Both the position numbers and the translations under genes were made by a program. Under the pieces are notes generated by a model. The model saw nothing but the letters and a program-made list of their open reading frames with translations. It made no database searches and was not told where the DNA came from. 26,372 bases of DNA from a virus, in IMG/VR virus record IMGVR_UViG_3300042691_000200, positions 1 to 26,372 of that record; one strand, given 5' to 3'. Below, one piece after another: positions 6,785 through 15,560 of this stretch. The stretch's first letter is position 1. Each line of letters opens with the position of its first letter.

Positions 6785-7716
6785 TTCACGTCAGAAATTA
6801 GGCGAGCTGTGATGCGGCTTGCGGATTCGACGTAGTACGCGATCACGTCCACAGCTGCTGCAGTCGTCGTGAGTGTAGGCGCGGTGCCGCCTGGGAATTT
6901 CCAGTTGCTGCCATAAGCCAGCGTCCGCGAGCCAGTGCCATCTTGCGTGACCACGATTGTGCCCGCTTGGCCGGCGGTCAGGTTGGTCGGGTTGGCCAGT
7001 GTCCGGTTACCGGCCAGCGTGACGCTGAAGTTGTTGCCAGCTGAAAAATCAGGCGTGATCGTCGCGCCATCAGTGAGAGCAACCACCGAACCGCGCTGCG
7101 CTGCGGTGAAAGTCTGAGCCGCGGCTAGCAACGCTGCAGATGTCCAGCCAAGGATGCCGCTGCCGTTGGTGGTCAGTGCTTGATTAGCGGTGCCATCAGC
7201 CGCTGGCAGTGTCAGCGTGTAGTTGGTTGCGATCGAGCCTGGCGCCTGCAGTGCGACCCAGTTGCTGCTGTCGAGGTCCGCAAAACGCAGGTCACCCTGA
7301 GCGTTGATCGTGACATCGCCAGTCAGCGTGCCACCTGCTAATGGCAGGTACGTGCTGCCTGCCGTGGCTGTAGTCAAATAGCCGCTGATGCTGGCGCCAC
7401 CTGGGATTGTGACCGTGCCAGTGAACGTCGGGCTTGCCAGTGGTGCGTAGGTCGATGCTGCAGTAGCAGCGCTCAGCAGACCAAGGTTGGCAGCCGTGAC
7501 ATCACCGACGGTGATCCACGCGCTATTGGCCGCGTTGCGGATTTTCAGCAGCGCCGGAGTAACGCCACTATCAATCCACCACTGGTAAGCGTAGGTCGTT
7601 GCAGGCGCTGTCGAGCCGCTGTTTTGGCTGACGATCGCAGCCAGAATCGTGTTCAGCTCAGAACGGAAGTTCGCGCCGCTCTGGTTGGCTATCGAGTAGT
7701 CAGTCGCCTGAGCCAT
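6781..7716 (-). CDS. Tail fibre protein with PLASPTFTGTV-type repeats (311 aa)
   Basis: A 311-aa, Ala/Thr/Ser/Gly-rich protein with the low-complexity beta composition of trimeric phage fibres. YAPLASPTFTGTVTIPGG and YLPLAGGTLTGDVTI are diagnostic short repeats of many tail fibre shafts. The N-terminal ~70 residues (YAYQWWIDSG, LLKIRNAANSAWITVG) resemble the virion-attachment region seen in similar fibres. The C-terminal part (TFTAAQRG, NFSVTLAGNRTL, GSRTLAYGSNWKFPGG) resembles a common collar-like fibre tip. The start overlaps the J-like gene stop as TAATG, so the two are probably translationally coupled. It may attach to the J-like tip protein or carry the larger fibre encoded next. Confidence 0.75.
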   Translation of the reverse strand: MAQATDYSIANQSGANFRSELNTILAAIVSQNSGSTAPATTYAYQWWIDSGVTPALLKIRNAANSAWITVGDVTAANLGLLSAATAASTYAPLASPTFTGTVTIPGGASISGYLTTATAGSTYLPLAGGTLTGDVTINAQGDLRFADLDSSNWVALQAPGSIATNYTLTLPAADGTANQALTTNGSGILGWTSAALLAAAQTFTAAQRGSVVALTDGATITPDFSAGNNFSVTLAGNRTLANPTNLTAGQAGTIVVTQDGTGSRTLAYGSNWKFPGGTAPTLTTTAAAVDVIAYYVESASRITARLISDVK

Positions 7717-10700
7717 TAGGTGATCTGCCTGCCGTGACCCACGGCCTGATAGTCAAAGACCTTTGAAACCATACTACCCCCGCTGTTGCGGAAGGTCACT
7801 GCAAAGCCAGTGCGAGTCACACTGCCGATCGTGAAGTAGTCACCTCCATCCATGTCTTGCGCGGTGATCCCGATACTGGGCACGGTGTAAAAGGCTGTCG
7901 GGAAGGTCACTGAATAGATTGCGGCACCGCTGGTGAGATTGCGTTGCGTTTCGGTGCGCCTTTGGAAGGCGGTTACAACACCAAGCTCCTCAACCACGAC
8001 GTTCTCACCTTTGTTGCTGCTGGTCGCTACGAGCTTGAACTGGAAACCGCGACCGCGTGCGGTGTTGTTTACGAACGGCTGCCAGCTGCTCCACGTTGGC
8101 GATCCGCTTGGGCTAGTGCTGGTGGTCCGCACAAACAGACTGCAGTTGGCTTGACCTAGGTCGTCACCGTCGACCGTCGTCCAGTAGTCAATATCTTCAA
8201 CACGATCATCCCAAAGGTTGCCAGGCTCGTAAGCGCGAGTTTTGAGGATATTGCGAATGTCAACGTCGAACACTGCGCCAAGGTCAAGTGTTTCGCTGAA
8301 TTGATAGCTGCCTTCGCTGACAGCGCCGCCGATGTAGTCAATTAAACTCAAGGCATCCCAGTTGCCATCTGGTGCCATGTCATCCACCAAAGTGCCGGAT
8401 GCCAAGATCAGACCGCTTTCTTCAGAGCTGTAGCTCATCAATGTAGTCGTGCCATTAAATGGCGGGCTGTTGTCTTCCTCGCGGTACTCCTGCACCACAA
8501 AAGCATCCTGCGGCGCAGGTAGGTCAACCACCACGCTGGCAATACCAGCAGATTCATTGCCAAGACTGTCTACTGCTCGGATGAAATAAGTTCCTTCCAA
8601 AAGCGGGACAATCTTGCGCGTACTGCTTCCGGCAACCGCAGGCACAATGTCGTTTGAGCGACCCCAAGTAGCAGTGCCATCAGTAAGGGGTGAATGGCGG
8701 ATGCGAATCTGACCGCCAATGCGGACATCCAAATCAGTTGCTTGCGGCCAATACAGCTCGGCGTTTTTGTCGTCAATCGGCGCAATGTATAGATCTGGGA
8801 TTGTTGCTGGCGGTGCCGTCTTACCGATGGCGTCAAAAGTTAATGGCGTTGGGCTTGATGCTTTGAGTGCTGCTGATAGAGACAACACTTCAATTGAGTA
8901 ACGCCCGACGCTGCTATTGGAAATCTCAAAGTCTGGAGCAGTGGTGTCGCCACTAATCCAATTACCATTGGCAAAGCGATAGCGCACGCGATAGCTAGTT
9001 GCCGTTGACACAGGTCGCCAACTGACAATAATTTTGGATAAAACTTGGCCGTTGCTTTCGTACAAAAGTTCAACAGCCTGTAGTTCGCTCGGCGGCGCTG
9101 GCGGTTCATTTAGGTTGCTGATGTCCCTAGTAACCAGTGGCACATCGCGCTCAATGAAATCGTATTTGCTGGGGTTATGCGCTAGCGCGGTGATGGCATA
9201 TTTAACGCCATCTTGTTCCGCTACTGATAACACACGGAACAACTGAGTTTTGATGCCGCTGTCTTGATAGATCCAAACCGTGCCACGCTGGGGAGTTTGG
9301 CTAAATGGCGCATTCGTTGTGAACACATTGCCGGTGCGGTTGATCAGCGCCTTTGTTTCAACTGATCCATTAGGCAAGACTACCGAAAGAGTTGGCGCTG
9401 CACCTGTGAATCGAATTGATTCCAAGCTATCCACAGTTACGGTTGTGGATGTTGCCTCTGTTACGCGGCCACCAGCACGTTCGCCAGACCGCACTGGATC
9501 GGCAACTTCAATAATTTGCCCAGGTCGCACGATGACGCCAGCATCAATGCTTGTTTCAAAGCTGACTGTCTCGGTTTCGTACTGCTCGCTATAAAGCAAC
9601 CATTCACCGAGACGGCGGGCCTGACCGCGACTGGTGCAGGCAAACGCATCGATCTCTGCTTTGATCACGCCATATCGGGCTATTGCTTCTTGATTTTCGA
9701 CAACTTCAAAGGATGAATCTCGAGCATTAAGATCAAAGTATTTAACAATCGCAACGGTATGGCGCGTTTTCAAGGCACTGCCTGAGTAGGCAAAGCCATC
9801 CTCTGTTACGTTACTTTGGTTGAATAAATATGCAGAATCTTGCGGCTTGTCTTGTGTGACTGCAATCGCCCCAGCGCTCCAGTAAGGCATTGCACGGAAT
9901 ACAGTCGCCATCTGATTGATGACGTTGTATGCCTCATCCAGTGTTTGGATGTTGACGTTGCAACTAAACCGTGGTTCAGTGCCGCCAAAACCATTGATGA
10001 CGTTTTGACCGCAGTATTGGCTAGCTGCGTAGAAGTCCCATTTATCTAGCTTCGTCTCATCTATGTGATCGCCTGCGCCGTATCGCTTCGATGTAAGCAG
10101 ATCGTACAAACACCAAGCGGGGTCAGTTGTCCATTGCGCTTGGGCAAATGTTCCGTTCCAGACGCCAGCGTAAGTAAGCTGACCGGTGGAGCTATTGACA
10201 GTGGCATTGCTTGGGATTCGTACCTTAATGCCACGGATTCGATAAGCCCGTGATGGAATGTTGCTGAATTGCCTGGCATCAACACGTAAACCAACTAAGG
10301 CACTATTCGGATAACGCAACCTGGCGTAGCTAATCTCTGTATAAGAAGACCAGAATAAGTCACCGACTTTGTTGCTTGTTGTGTAATCATCGGTAACCCG
10401 CACTACTCTTACGTCGACCGGTAGCGATCCAGTAAAGTTGATGCGGAACTCACGTTGATAGAGGTCGGTGGTGCGACCAGTAAATTTTTCGGTAATTACA
10501 CGATTGAATGGTCCGCCGTTGTATGAAAGCTCAATCCCAAACTCAATCGTATTACCATAAATATCGTTCTTCTCTGAAAACTCCTGAAGTTGCGGCGTTG
10601 AAAGAGTTACTCGGACACCGTTGACGCCAGCAGTGCTGATTGTGCGAGTGACGGGAATGGTTTTCTCGACTTTAACGCCTACTGCGTATTCAGACTGCAG

Positions 10701-11063
10701 TGTGCGTGATAGCGGGATGAAGTCCTGATCTTGCGTGCCATAACGCGCAAATATCGAAAGATTTTGAAAGTTGTAATCACTGGGTTGTGGCGCTGTTGGA
10801 TCAGCTCCGGCACGCAAAACGGGAGTATTGTCTAAGTAGACATCTTTTAATAATGCAACATTGTATGCATCAGTTCCCCTAGTAAAGCCAGCAGCACTAG
10901 GGAATCCTTCAATTTCACCTTCAGACAATAGATCAATAACTTCAGCGAATTGAGTTGAATCTAGGTTGTCTGGTGTTGTTGATGGTGTGTAGCTGCTAGC
11001 GCTATTGCTGCTGCCGCCACCGCCTTTGCCGCCACCGCCACCAGCGCCACGGATGGTTGTCAT
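7716..11063 (-). CDS. Tail tip/host-specificity protein, lambda J-like (1115 aa)
   Basis: The central tail-tip hub, likely trimeric at the tail end, binding receptor and helping trigger DNA ejection. Length matches lambda J (about 1130 aa). A Gly-rich N-terminus is followed by the J-type start (FAEVIDLLSEGEIEGF, residues 39-54) and LLKDVYLDNTPV (71-82). A body containing WCLYDLLTSKRYGAG (317-331) and DEAYNVINQMATVFRAMPYW follows. Two fibronectin-III-like domains lie at about 653-745 and 750-850 (PPAPPSELQAVEL, IIVSWRPV; IPDLYIAPIDDKNAELYW). The C-terminal ~250 residues are beta-rich and probably near the receptor. GGAG lies about 11 bases upstream of the ATG. The start overlaps the I-like stop as ATGA. 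Confidence 0.9.
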   Translation of the reverse strand: MTTIRGAGGGGGKGGGGSSNSASSYTPSTTPDNLDSTQFAEVIDLLSEGEIEGFPSAAGFTRGTDAYNVALLKDVYLDNTPVLRAGADPTAPQPSDYNFQNLSIFARYGTQDQDFIPLSRTLQSEYAVGVKVEKTIPVTRTISTAGVNGVRVTLSTPQLQEFSEKNDIYGNTIEFGIELSYNGGPFNRVITEKFTGRTTDLYQREFRINFTGSLPVDVRVVRVTDDYTTSNKVGDLFWSSYTEISYARLRYPNSALVGLRVDARQFSNIPSRAYRIRGIKVRIPSNATVNSSTGQLTYAGVWNGTFAQAQWTTDPAWCLYDLLTSKRYGAGDHIDETKLDKWDFYAASQYCGQNVINGFGGTEPRFSCNVNIQTLDEAYNVINQMATVFRAMPYWSAGAIAVTQDKPQDSAYLFNQSNVTEDGFAYSGSALKTRHTVAIVKYFDLNARDSSFEVVENQEAIARYGVIKAEIDAFACTSRGQARRLGEWLLYSEQYETETVSFETSIDAGVIVRPGQIIEVADPVRSGERAGGRVTEATSTTVTVDSLESIRFTGAAPTLSVVLPNGSVETKALINRTGNVFTTNAPFSQTPQRGTVWIYQDSGIKTQLFRVLSVAEQDGVKYAITALAHNPSKYDFIERDVPLVTRDISNLNEPPAPPSELQAVELLYESNGQVLSKIIVSWRPVSTATSYRVRYRFANGNWISGDTTAPDFEISNSSVGRYSIEVLSLSAALKASSPTPLTFDAIGKTAPPATIPDLYIAPIDDKNAELYWPQATDLDVRIGGQIRIRHSPLTDGTATWGRSNDIVPAVAGSSTRKIVPLLEGTYFIRAVDSLGNESAGIASVVVDLPAPQDAFVVQEYREEDNSPPFNGTTTLMSYSSEESGLILASGTLVDDMAPDGNWDALSLIDYIGGAVSEGSYQFSETLDLGAVFDVDIRNILKTRAYEPGNLWDDRVEDIDYWTTVDGDDLGQANCSLFVRTTSTSPSGSPTWSSWQPFVNNTARGRGFQFKLVATSSNKGENVVVEELGVVTAFQRRTETQRNLTSGAAIYSVTFPTAFYTVPSIGITAQDMDGGDYFTIGSVTRTGFAVTFRNSGGSMVSKVFDYQAVGHGRQIT

Positions 11064-11680
11064 GATGCAACTTGCTCCGTGCTGACGCCGGCAGAGATCA
11101 CGATACTGCCAACTATTGTCTCACCGTAAACAATAGGCACCGGCAAACCTTGCCTTGATACGTTCTGAATCCCGCTAAAGCTGTAAGACTTGCGGGGGTC
11201 AGCGTCACTGTTTTGCCCTTTGGTTTGGCTTTGCAGTTGTGGCGTTGGCGTTAGCAGTTGGGCGACGCCGCCAAGCGCCAAGCTTGCACCAATGCCAACG
11301 CCCACAGAAACTGCCATTGGGCCAAGCGTAAAAAGCCCACCAGCTAACGCTGCGCCGGGGGCAAACAACAGCGACAACGCAATTAATGCAACACCCGCAA
11401 TGATCCGTCCAGTAGCGCCAGCGCCAGCCACTACCGGAATGATTGAAATGGTTTCACGCTGACCAGTTGGCAGGTGAAGCTCACCAGGATCTTCGCCCAG
11501 CATCAATGGATGATCGCCGACCTTCACCTCATAGTGGTGCTCAGCCATGTGGCGCTCAAGCTGAGGAAAGTTGGCTAGTAAAAACTTGACGGCTTCAGCA
11601 GCCGTCGCAACATCAGCCTTGAACGACCGACGCTTGAGGAACTTGGCGAGGTTGCCGTAAATTCGGACGGTGCGCAGCAT
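11060..11680 (-). CDS. Tail assembly protein, lambda I-like
   Basis: A 206-aa protein of the lambda gpI tail assembly family, needed for tail-tip assembly although gpI itself is not found in mature lambda virions. The N-terminal half is a ubiquitin-like fold (MLRTVRIYGNLAKFL ... ISIIPVVAGAG, residues 1-90). It is followed by a long hydrophobic Gly/Ala stretch (about 90-140) that looks membrane-like but is normal for this family. The C-terminal half has LLTPTPQ and PVPIVYGE (about 180-187), also typical. It lies between the K- and J-like genes, as in lambda, and overlaps the J-like start by four bases. Confidence 0.85.
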   Translation of the reverse strand: MLRTVRIYGNLAKFLKRRSFKADVATAAEAVKFLLANFPQLERHMAEHHYEVKVGDHPLMLGEDPGELHLPTGQRETISIIPVVAGAGATGRIIAGVALIALSLLFAPGAALAGGLFTLGPMAVSVGVGIGASLALGGVAQLLTPTPQLQSQTKGQNSDADPRKSYSFSGIQNVSRQGLPVPIVYGETIVGSIVISAGVSTEQVAS

Positions 11681-11683
11681 CTC

Positions 11684-12391
11684 CTACTCCATCCTGCTGC
11701 CGTGGCGCAGGGTGCGGCCAGTGCTTTTCAAATAATAGCCACCGTAAACGTCTCGACTGCTCAAGCGCCCGCGAATGTGGTGCAGCAGCATCTGATCGCC
11801 TAGGTAGACGCCGCAGTGGTTCAGCTTGCTGTTCTCTAGCGCCATCAGCACCAAGTCACCACGCTGCAGTTTGTCAAGCGAGATCTCGACAAAACCCGTC
11901 TCCTCCCAGCAGTTGTCAAAGGTTGGACAGGCATTGAACTCAAGCATCGAGGCTGGCCGTTCCCAATCACGCAAGTTCAGTTCCCACTCTTCTGCGTACC
12001 AGTCGCGCACCAAGGTCCAGCAGTCGGACACTGCCCAAACCCACTCCCTGCCAATCAAAGGTGCCTTGTAGCCGCTTGGCCGCACCTCGCTCCACTGTTG
12101 CAAGTGAGGGCTATAAATGTGCCAAGGCAAGCCGCTGCGTTCGCACGCAATCAGATCAGCTTGGCTGGGTTGTGGATTGCTAAATGGATGGCTGTGCACC
12201 ACGGCAGTGATCTCACCTGCATCTTCAGCGGCTGCCCAGTCCAAGGGGTCAAGCACAAAGAACTGCTGATCAGTTGCCAAGTTGCGGCAGGGGCAGTAAC
12301 GCTTGCGACCCTTAACGACAACAACCAATCCGCACGCCTCACGAGTCACGTCAGCGGCTAAGTGCTCAACAGCGGCATCTTGCCAACTCAT
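11684..12391 (-). CDS. Tail assembly peptidase, lambda K-like (JAMM + NlpC/P60)
   Basis: A 235-aa protein with two enzymatic folds, as in lambda gpK. The N-terminal JAMM/MPN domain shows E18, then HSHP with H66 and H68, and D79 after PSQAD, the expected zinc-site set. The C-terminal NlpC/P60 domain has [11 protein letters not shown] with C124 as nucleophile and NHCGVYLGD with H192 as catalytic His; H204 or H205 could be the third polar residue. It probably processes a tail component during assembly or cuts peptidoglycan at DNA entry. The start overlaps the L-like stop (ATGA). All key residues appear intact. Confidence 0.9.
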   Translation of the reverse strand: MSWQDAAVEHLAADVTREACGLVVVVKGRKRYCPCRNLATDQQFFVLDPLDWAAAEDAGEITAVVHSHPFSNPQPSQADLIACERSGLPWHIYSPHLQQWSEVRPSGYKAPLIGREWVWAVSDCWTLVRDWYAEEWELNLRDWERPASMLEFNACPTFDNCWEETGFVEISLDKLQRGDLVLMALENSKLNHCGVYLGDQMLLHHIRGRLSSRDVYGGYYLKSTGRTLRHGSRME

Positions 12392-15213
12392 GCGAAATAC
12401 TGCCCCACGCCAGGGAAGCTGCCAAATGGTAGATCTGCTTGATCACCAAAGCGCAGCCGGCAACTGCTCAAGCGTTTGCCGCATACGTCAACAAAATCGC
12501 TGCCATCGCCAGGAACCTTAGGCTCCACTGCTGTGAAATAGCCCGAGTTCCAAACGGGGTTGTTGTTGACATCAAACAACACAAAATTGCCGTCATTTTG
12601 CAGGCGTAGCGTTCCAGTGGAACTGAGCACTCCCAACACTCTGTATTGACGACCAACGGCAGTCATCGTGCCCAGTGGATGCACTCTAAACGGATTGGCA
12701 GTTGACAAGGTGATAAAGGCATCAACAAACTCGTCGAGATACCACCGGCCAACGCTTGATAAATAAGTCTCGCTTGTCAGTGACCAAGACTTATTTTGAT
12801 TGCTGTAGTGACCAGCCGGCAGGTTGACGTTAGCGACACCAGTAAAGCTGACAGTTAGAGACCGCGTGCCAAATACAAGCGTGCGCGTCACGGTCTTGGT
12901 CTGCCCGGCTTGAGAAACCGCACTACCAAATATTTCCCAGAAGAAAGCGTGCGCACGGTTGTCTCCAGTTTCTTGTTTGATACCGGGCTCTGAATTGGTG
13001 CTGTAACCACTGGACCATCTAGTGGTGCCATTGGTGGAAATTGTCAGCGTGCCGGTGTTGCCAATGGCTAGCGTTGAAGTTGAATAAACAGGAAACGACG
13101 GCTCAGCAGATGAGCCGGTAGCTGTGCTCCACAGTGGGGTGTCCCATGTTTCGTTTGCAACCGTGACAGTCGGCTCAGATTGCTTGCCAGTCCAGCTGCG
13201 CCAAATAGGAGTGTTGTATACATCAAACAATGCAAACTCACCGCTGGCATCTAGACGCCAAACGTATCCTATGTTTTGTGGATACTGCCCTTTGTTTGTC
13301 CACCAAACTGGAGTTGTTCCATCGGCTTCGTATAGAACAAGATTGCCGTCTGATTGAAATGCAGCGAAGTGCGCAGCTGTTCCATAGGTGCCGCTATTCC
13401 ATGTGACGGTGCCAGCTTTGTCGGTAATGACAAGGTTGCCGTCAGTTTGCATTGATAAGCGGTACCAGCCGTTGGTGGAATACAGCGATTGCCCTTTGTA
13501 CAGACGGCTGCTATCACCAGCGCCTACATAGATCTGACCTGTTCCTATTGGGAAATTGGAAGCTGGAACGGTAACGATTGATGTGGCACCGCCAACACCA
13601 TAGATGACCAAGTTGCCGTCAGGTTGCAACACCAGTCGCTTGCCAGCATTGATGCTGTAAGCGCCAACATTTGACTGCCACTTGACGCCGCCGCTGTTGT
13701 CGTACAGCACAAGGTTGCCATCCGCTTGAAACTGCGCGTAAGTCGCACCCGATCCAGCGGTGTTGGTTTGCCAGACGACGACATTACCCTTGCTCGTAAC
13801 CGACAAGTTGCCGTTTACCGCCATAGAAAGGCGGTACCAGCCGTTGGTGGAATACAGGTTTTGCCCAGCAGAAAGCCGGCTGCTGACAGTACTGCCCGCA
13901 AGCAGTTCGCCAGTGCCAGAGGGGAAGTTACCGGCAGCACCTGTTGAGGTAGGCGCAATGCCGGTATTGCTGCTCCAGATCGCTGCGCCATCTGAATAGC
14001 GATAGAGCACTAGGTTGCCGTCAGGCTGGAACCACGCGTAGGATGACTGCCCGCCAGTTTGCGTGCTCCAAACGGGATAATTGGACTTGTTGTAGACGAC
14101 TAGGTTTCCATCGCGTTGCATCAGCAGGCGATACCAAAGATTTGCGGATGTTAAAGACTCACCGGGATATAGCTGAAACCCTGAACCGGTTGAAGTTGCT
14201 GACGATGCTTGAGCCGAGAAGTTAGGTGCAGGCGTCCACGTAAAATTGCCGCTATCACCGTTGGGGTAGGAATCTGGGATTAGTTTTGTAAATTCAAGGC
14301 TAGAAATAGTTGCTTGGTTCTGGGTGTTGGAGTTCCAAGCGGGGCGGTTGAAAGCGTCATATATGACAAGGTTTCCATCTGCTTGATAGACAAAATTTGC
14401 CAGTCCGACGCCATAGGTCAAGGTATTCCAAACGGCCTTAAGGGCTTTGTTGAAAACAACCAAGTTGCCATCGGTCTGCATAATCACCTTGTACCAGCCG
14501 TTGGGGGATACAAGAAATTGGTTAGGTCCAAGCCCTTGACCTGGCGTCAATTGCGTGGCGGCAGCCGCAAAGTTAGTCGCATTAACTAGGTTGGCGGGGT
14601 TGTCGTTTTCATCAAAGACAGCAGATCCCGTATAACCGCACTCAGGTGACCTGTAGACCCACTGACAAACGCTACTGATGCACTGTCGCCCTGGCAGCTT
14701 GACATTCATCAAGTCGATAGCTGCAGCCAGCTCAAACTCAATAAAGTCACGGTTTTCCGTAACCTTGCGATCAATGAAGTAAATCTCGCGCGGTGCTTCA
14801 GCCGTTGGATCGGGGCTGCCGTAAGGATTTTGATTGCCTTCAAAGTTCACGGCGTCTAGATACCTTGCGCAGGTACGGATGCGAATGATCTTTGCACCGA
14901 TTAGATCATTGCCTGGTGTTACGTCGTTGACGTTTAGCAGGACGGACGTGATGACGCTAAATAAGTTGCTGACTCTTAGCTTTGGCCGAGGTAACTGCTG
15001 GCCGCTGTAGTCAAATCCATCGGCTTCAATAGGAAACTGCTGATAGCGATTGCCGCTCCATACAATGTCACCACGTGAAAACCGCTGGTTTACGCCAGAA
15101 TGGAATCTATAGATTTCGGTGGCGCCATGTAGCTGCAATTCAGTATGCAGCTCAAAAAGCTCAATGATGGCAGAGGGTGCAAGCGACTGCAGCTCTTGAG
15201 TGATATTTGCCAT
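12388..15213 (-). CDS. Tail-tip protein, lambda L-like, carrying a large bulb-type lectin insertion
   Basis: Residues 1-206 and 909-941 together make an ordinary gpL-like protein, which in lambda carries a [4Fe-4S] cluster at the tail tip. The ligand cysteines appear as C183 and C192 (spacing 9) and C911 and C918 (spacing 7). Between DENDNP (201-206) and [10 protein letters not shown] lie about 700 extra residues. The insertion contains about eleven QxDGNLVxY-type motifs, near residues 246, 277, 366, 396, 465, 496, 530, 589, 620, 655 and 872, with Trp-containing strands between them. These are hallmarks of bulb-type mannose-binding lectin (B_lectin) domains. Residues 680-845 are a beta-rich segment I do not recognise. 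The product is about four times the usual length, intact and in frame. It starts as TAATG after the M-like gene. Glycan binding is inferred. Confidence 0.85.
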   Translation of the reverse strand: MANITQELQSLAPSAIIELFELHTELQLHGATEIYRFHSGVNQRFSRGDIVWSGNRYQQFPIEADGFDYSGQQLPRPKLRVSNLFSVITSVLLNVNDVTPGNDLIGAKIIRIRTCARYLDAVNFEGNQNPYGSPDPTAEAPREIYFIDRKVTENRDFIEFELAAAIDLMNVKLPGRQCISSVCQWVYRSPECGYTGSAVFDENDNPANLVNATNFAAAATQLTPGQGLGPNQFLVSPNGWYKVIMQTDGNLVVFNKALKAVWNTLTYGVGLANFVYQADGNLVIYDAFNRPAWNSNTQNQATISSLEFTKLIPDSYPNGDSGNFTWTPAPNFSAQASSATSTGSGFQLYPGESLTSANLWYRLLMQRDGNLVVYNKSNYPVWSTQTGGQSSYAWFQPDGNLVLYRYSDGAAIWSSNTGIAPTSTGAAGNFPSGTGELLAGSTVSSRLSAGQNLYSTNGWYRLSMAVNGNLSVTSKGNVVVWQTNTAGSGATYAQFQADGNLVLYDNSGGVKWQSNVGAYSINAGKRLVLQPDGNLVIYGVGGATSIVTVPASNFPIGTGQIYVGAGDSSRLYKGQSLYSTNGWYRLSMQTDGNLVITDKAGTVTWNSGTYGTAAHFAAFQSDGNLVLYEADGTTPVWWTNKGQYPQNIGYVWRLDASGEFALFDVYNTPIWRSWTGKQSEPTVTVANETWDTPLWSTATGSSAEPSFPVYSTSTLAIGNTGTLTISTNGTTRWSSGYSTNSEPGIKQETGDNRAHAFFWEIFGSAVSQAGQTKTVTRTLVFGTRSLTVSFTGVANVNLPAGHYSNQNKSWSLTSETYLSSVGRWYLDEFVDAFITLSTANPFRVHPLGTMTAVGRQYRVLGVLSSTGTLRLQNDGNFVLFDVNNNPVWNSGYFTAVEPKVPGDGSDFVDVCGKRLSSCRLRFGDQADLPFGSFPGVGQYFA
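13459..13485. repeat. 27-bp exact direct repeat, copy 1
   Basis: The 27 bases beginning gcggtaccagccgttggt and ending aatacag are identical to 13831-13857, exactly 372 bases (124 codons) away. They encode the lectin segment LYSTNGWYR. They mark a recent in-frame tandem duplication or ongoing gene conversion between lectin units. Confidence 0.9.
13831..13857. repeat. 27-bp exact direct repeat, copy 2
   Basis: Identical to 13459-13485. Similarity continues imperfectly on both sides (the next bases are gttttgccc versus cgattgccc). The repeat could recombine to add or remove one 124-residue lectin unit without breaking the reading frame. Confidence 0.9.
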
Positions 15214-15560
15214 TAGAGATCAACCACCTCTTTAAAAATAGCATTGATAGTCCATCGGCTTGGTGCTACAGCTGTCACGTCCCATTCTTGGCAAACAAAT
15301 GATTTAGATGCGCCGTTTGATCCTGGGGTTGTCCAGTTAAATTTTTGCGACCCACCTCGCGCTTGTAAAAATCCTGTAATTTGCTGCTTTACGTCTGTGC
15401 TCACATTATTAAAAGACAATGCCCATACTTTAAGATCAGAATTTAGCCCATAGGTTAATCGTTGCTCGTAGCCATCGCCAAATTTTATAGACCGCACTTG
15501 CGGTTGACTGCGCTCTTGTGCGCCATAGCTTGGGGTCCAAGTAAATGTCGTTGCAGCCAT
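15213..15560 (-). CDS. Minor tail protein, lambda M-like
   Basis: A 115-aa protein of the phage minor tail protein M family, part of the tail tip between tape measure and L in lambda. Typical features are the early FTWTPSYGAQ, then RSIKFGDGYEQRL (about residues 23-35), FNWTTPG in the second half and a C-terminal CQEWDV ... WTINAIFKEV. The order tape measure-M-L-K-I-J is conserved here. The start overlaps the tape measure stop (TAATG), and a GGAGG lies about 12 bases upstream. No oddities seen. Confidence 0.9.
   Translation of the reverse strand: MAATTFTWTPSYGAQERSQPQVRSIKFGDGYEQRLTYGLNSDLKVWALSFNNVSTDVKQQITGFLQARGGSQKFNWTTPGSNGASKSFVCQEWDVTAVAPSRWTINAIFKEVVDL

Larger units (their letters stand above)
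12490..14595 (-). other. Region encoding the lectin insertion in the L-like protein
   Basis: Codons 207-908 interrupt the conserved gpL sequence between the second and third cluster cysteines. The most regular part is a tandem duplication of about 124 codons (roughly residues 430-550 and 553-675), with weaker copies on both sides. Each good copy has three Q-x-D-G-N-L-V motifs, as in a complete B_lectin domain of about 110 residues. The first two copies have only two recognisable motifs and the last has one. Confidence 0.75.

Noticed and set aside
11340-11420. Membrane-spanning protein call from the hydrophobic Gly/Ala stretch
   Set aside because: The stretch is part of the I-like tail assembly protein, in which such a hydrophobic segment is a normal family feature.
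13441-13860. CRISPR-like array of spaced repeats
   Set aside because: The repeats are inside an intact reading frame, only one 27-bp pair is exact, and the 372-base spacing is far too long for spacers.
12490-14595. A diversity-generating retroelement target in the lectin block
   Set aside because: C-type lectin targets are typical for those systems, but this is a bulb-type lectin. No reverse transcriptase gene or template repeat with adenine-specific changes is seen in the window.
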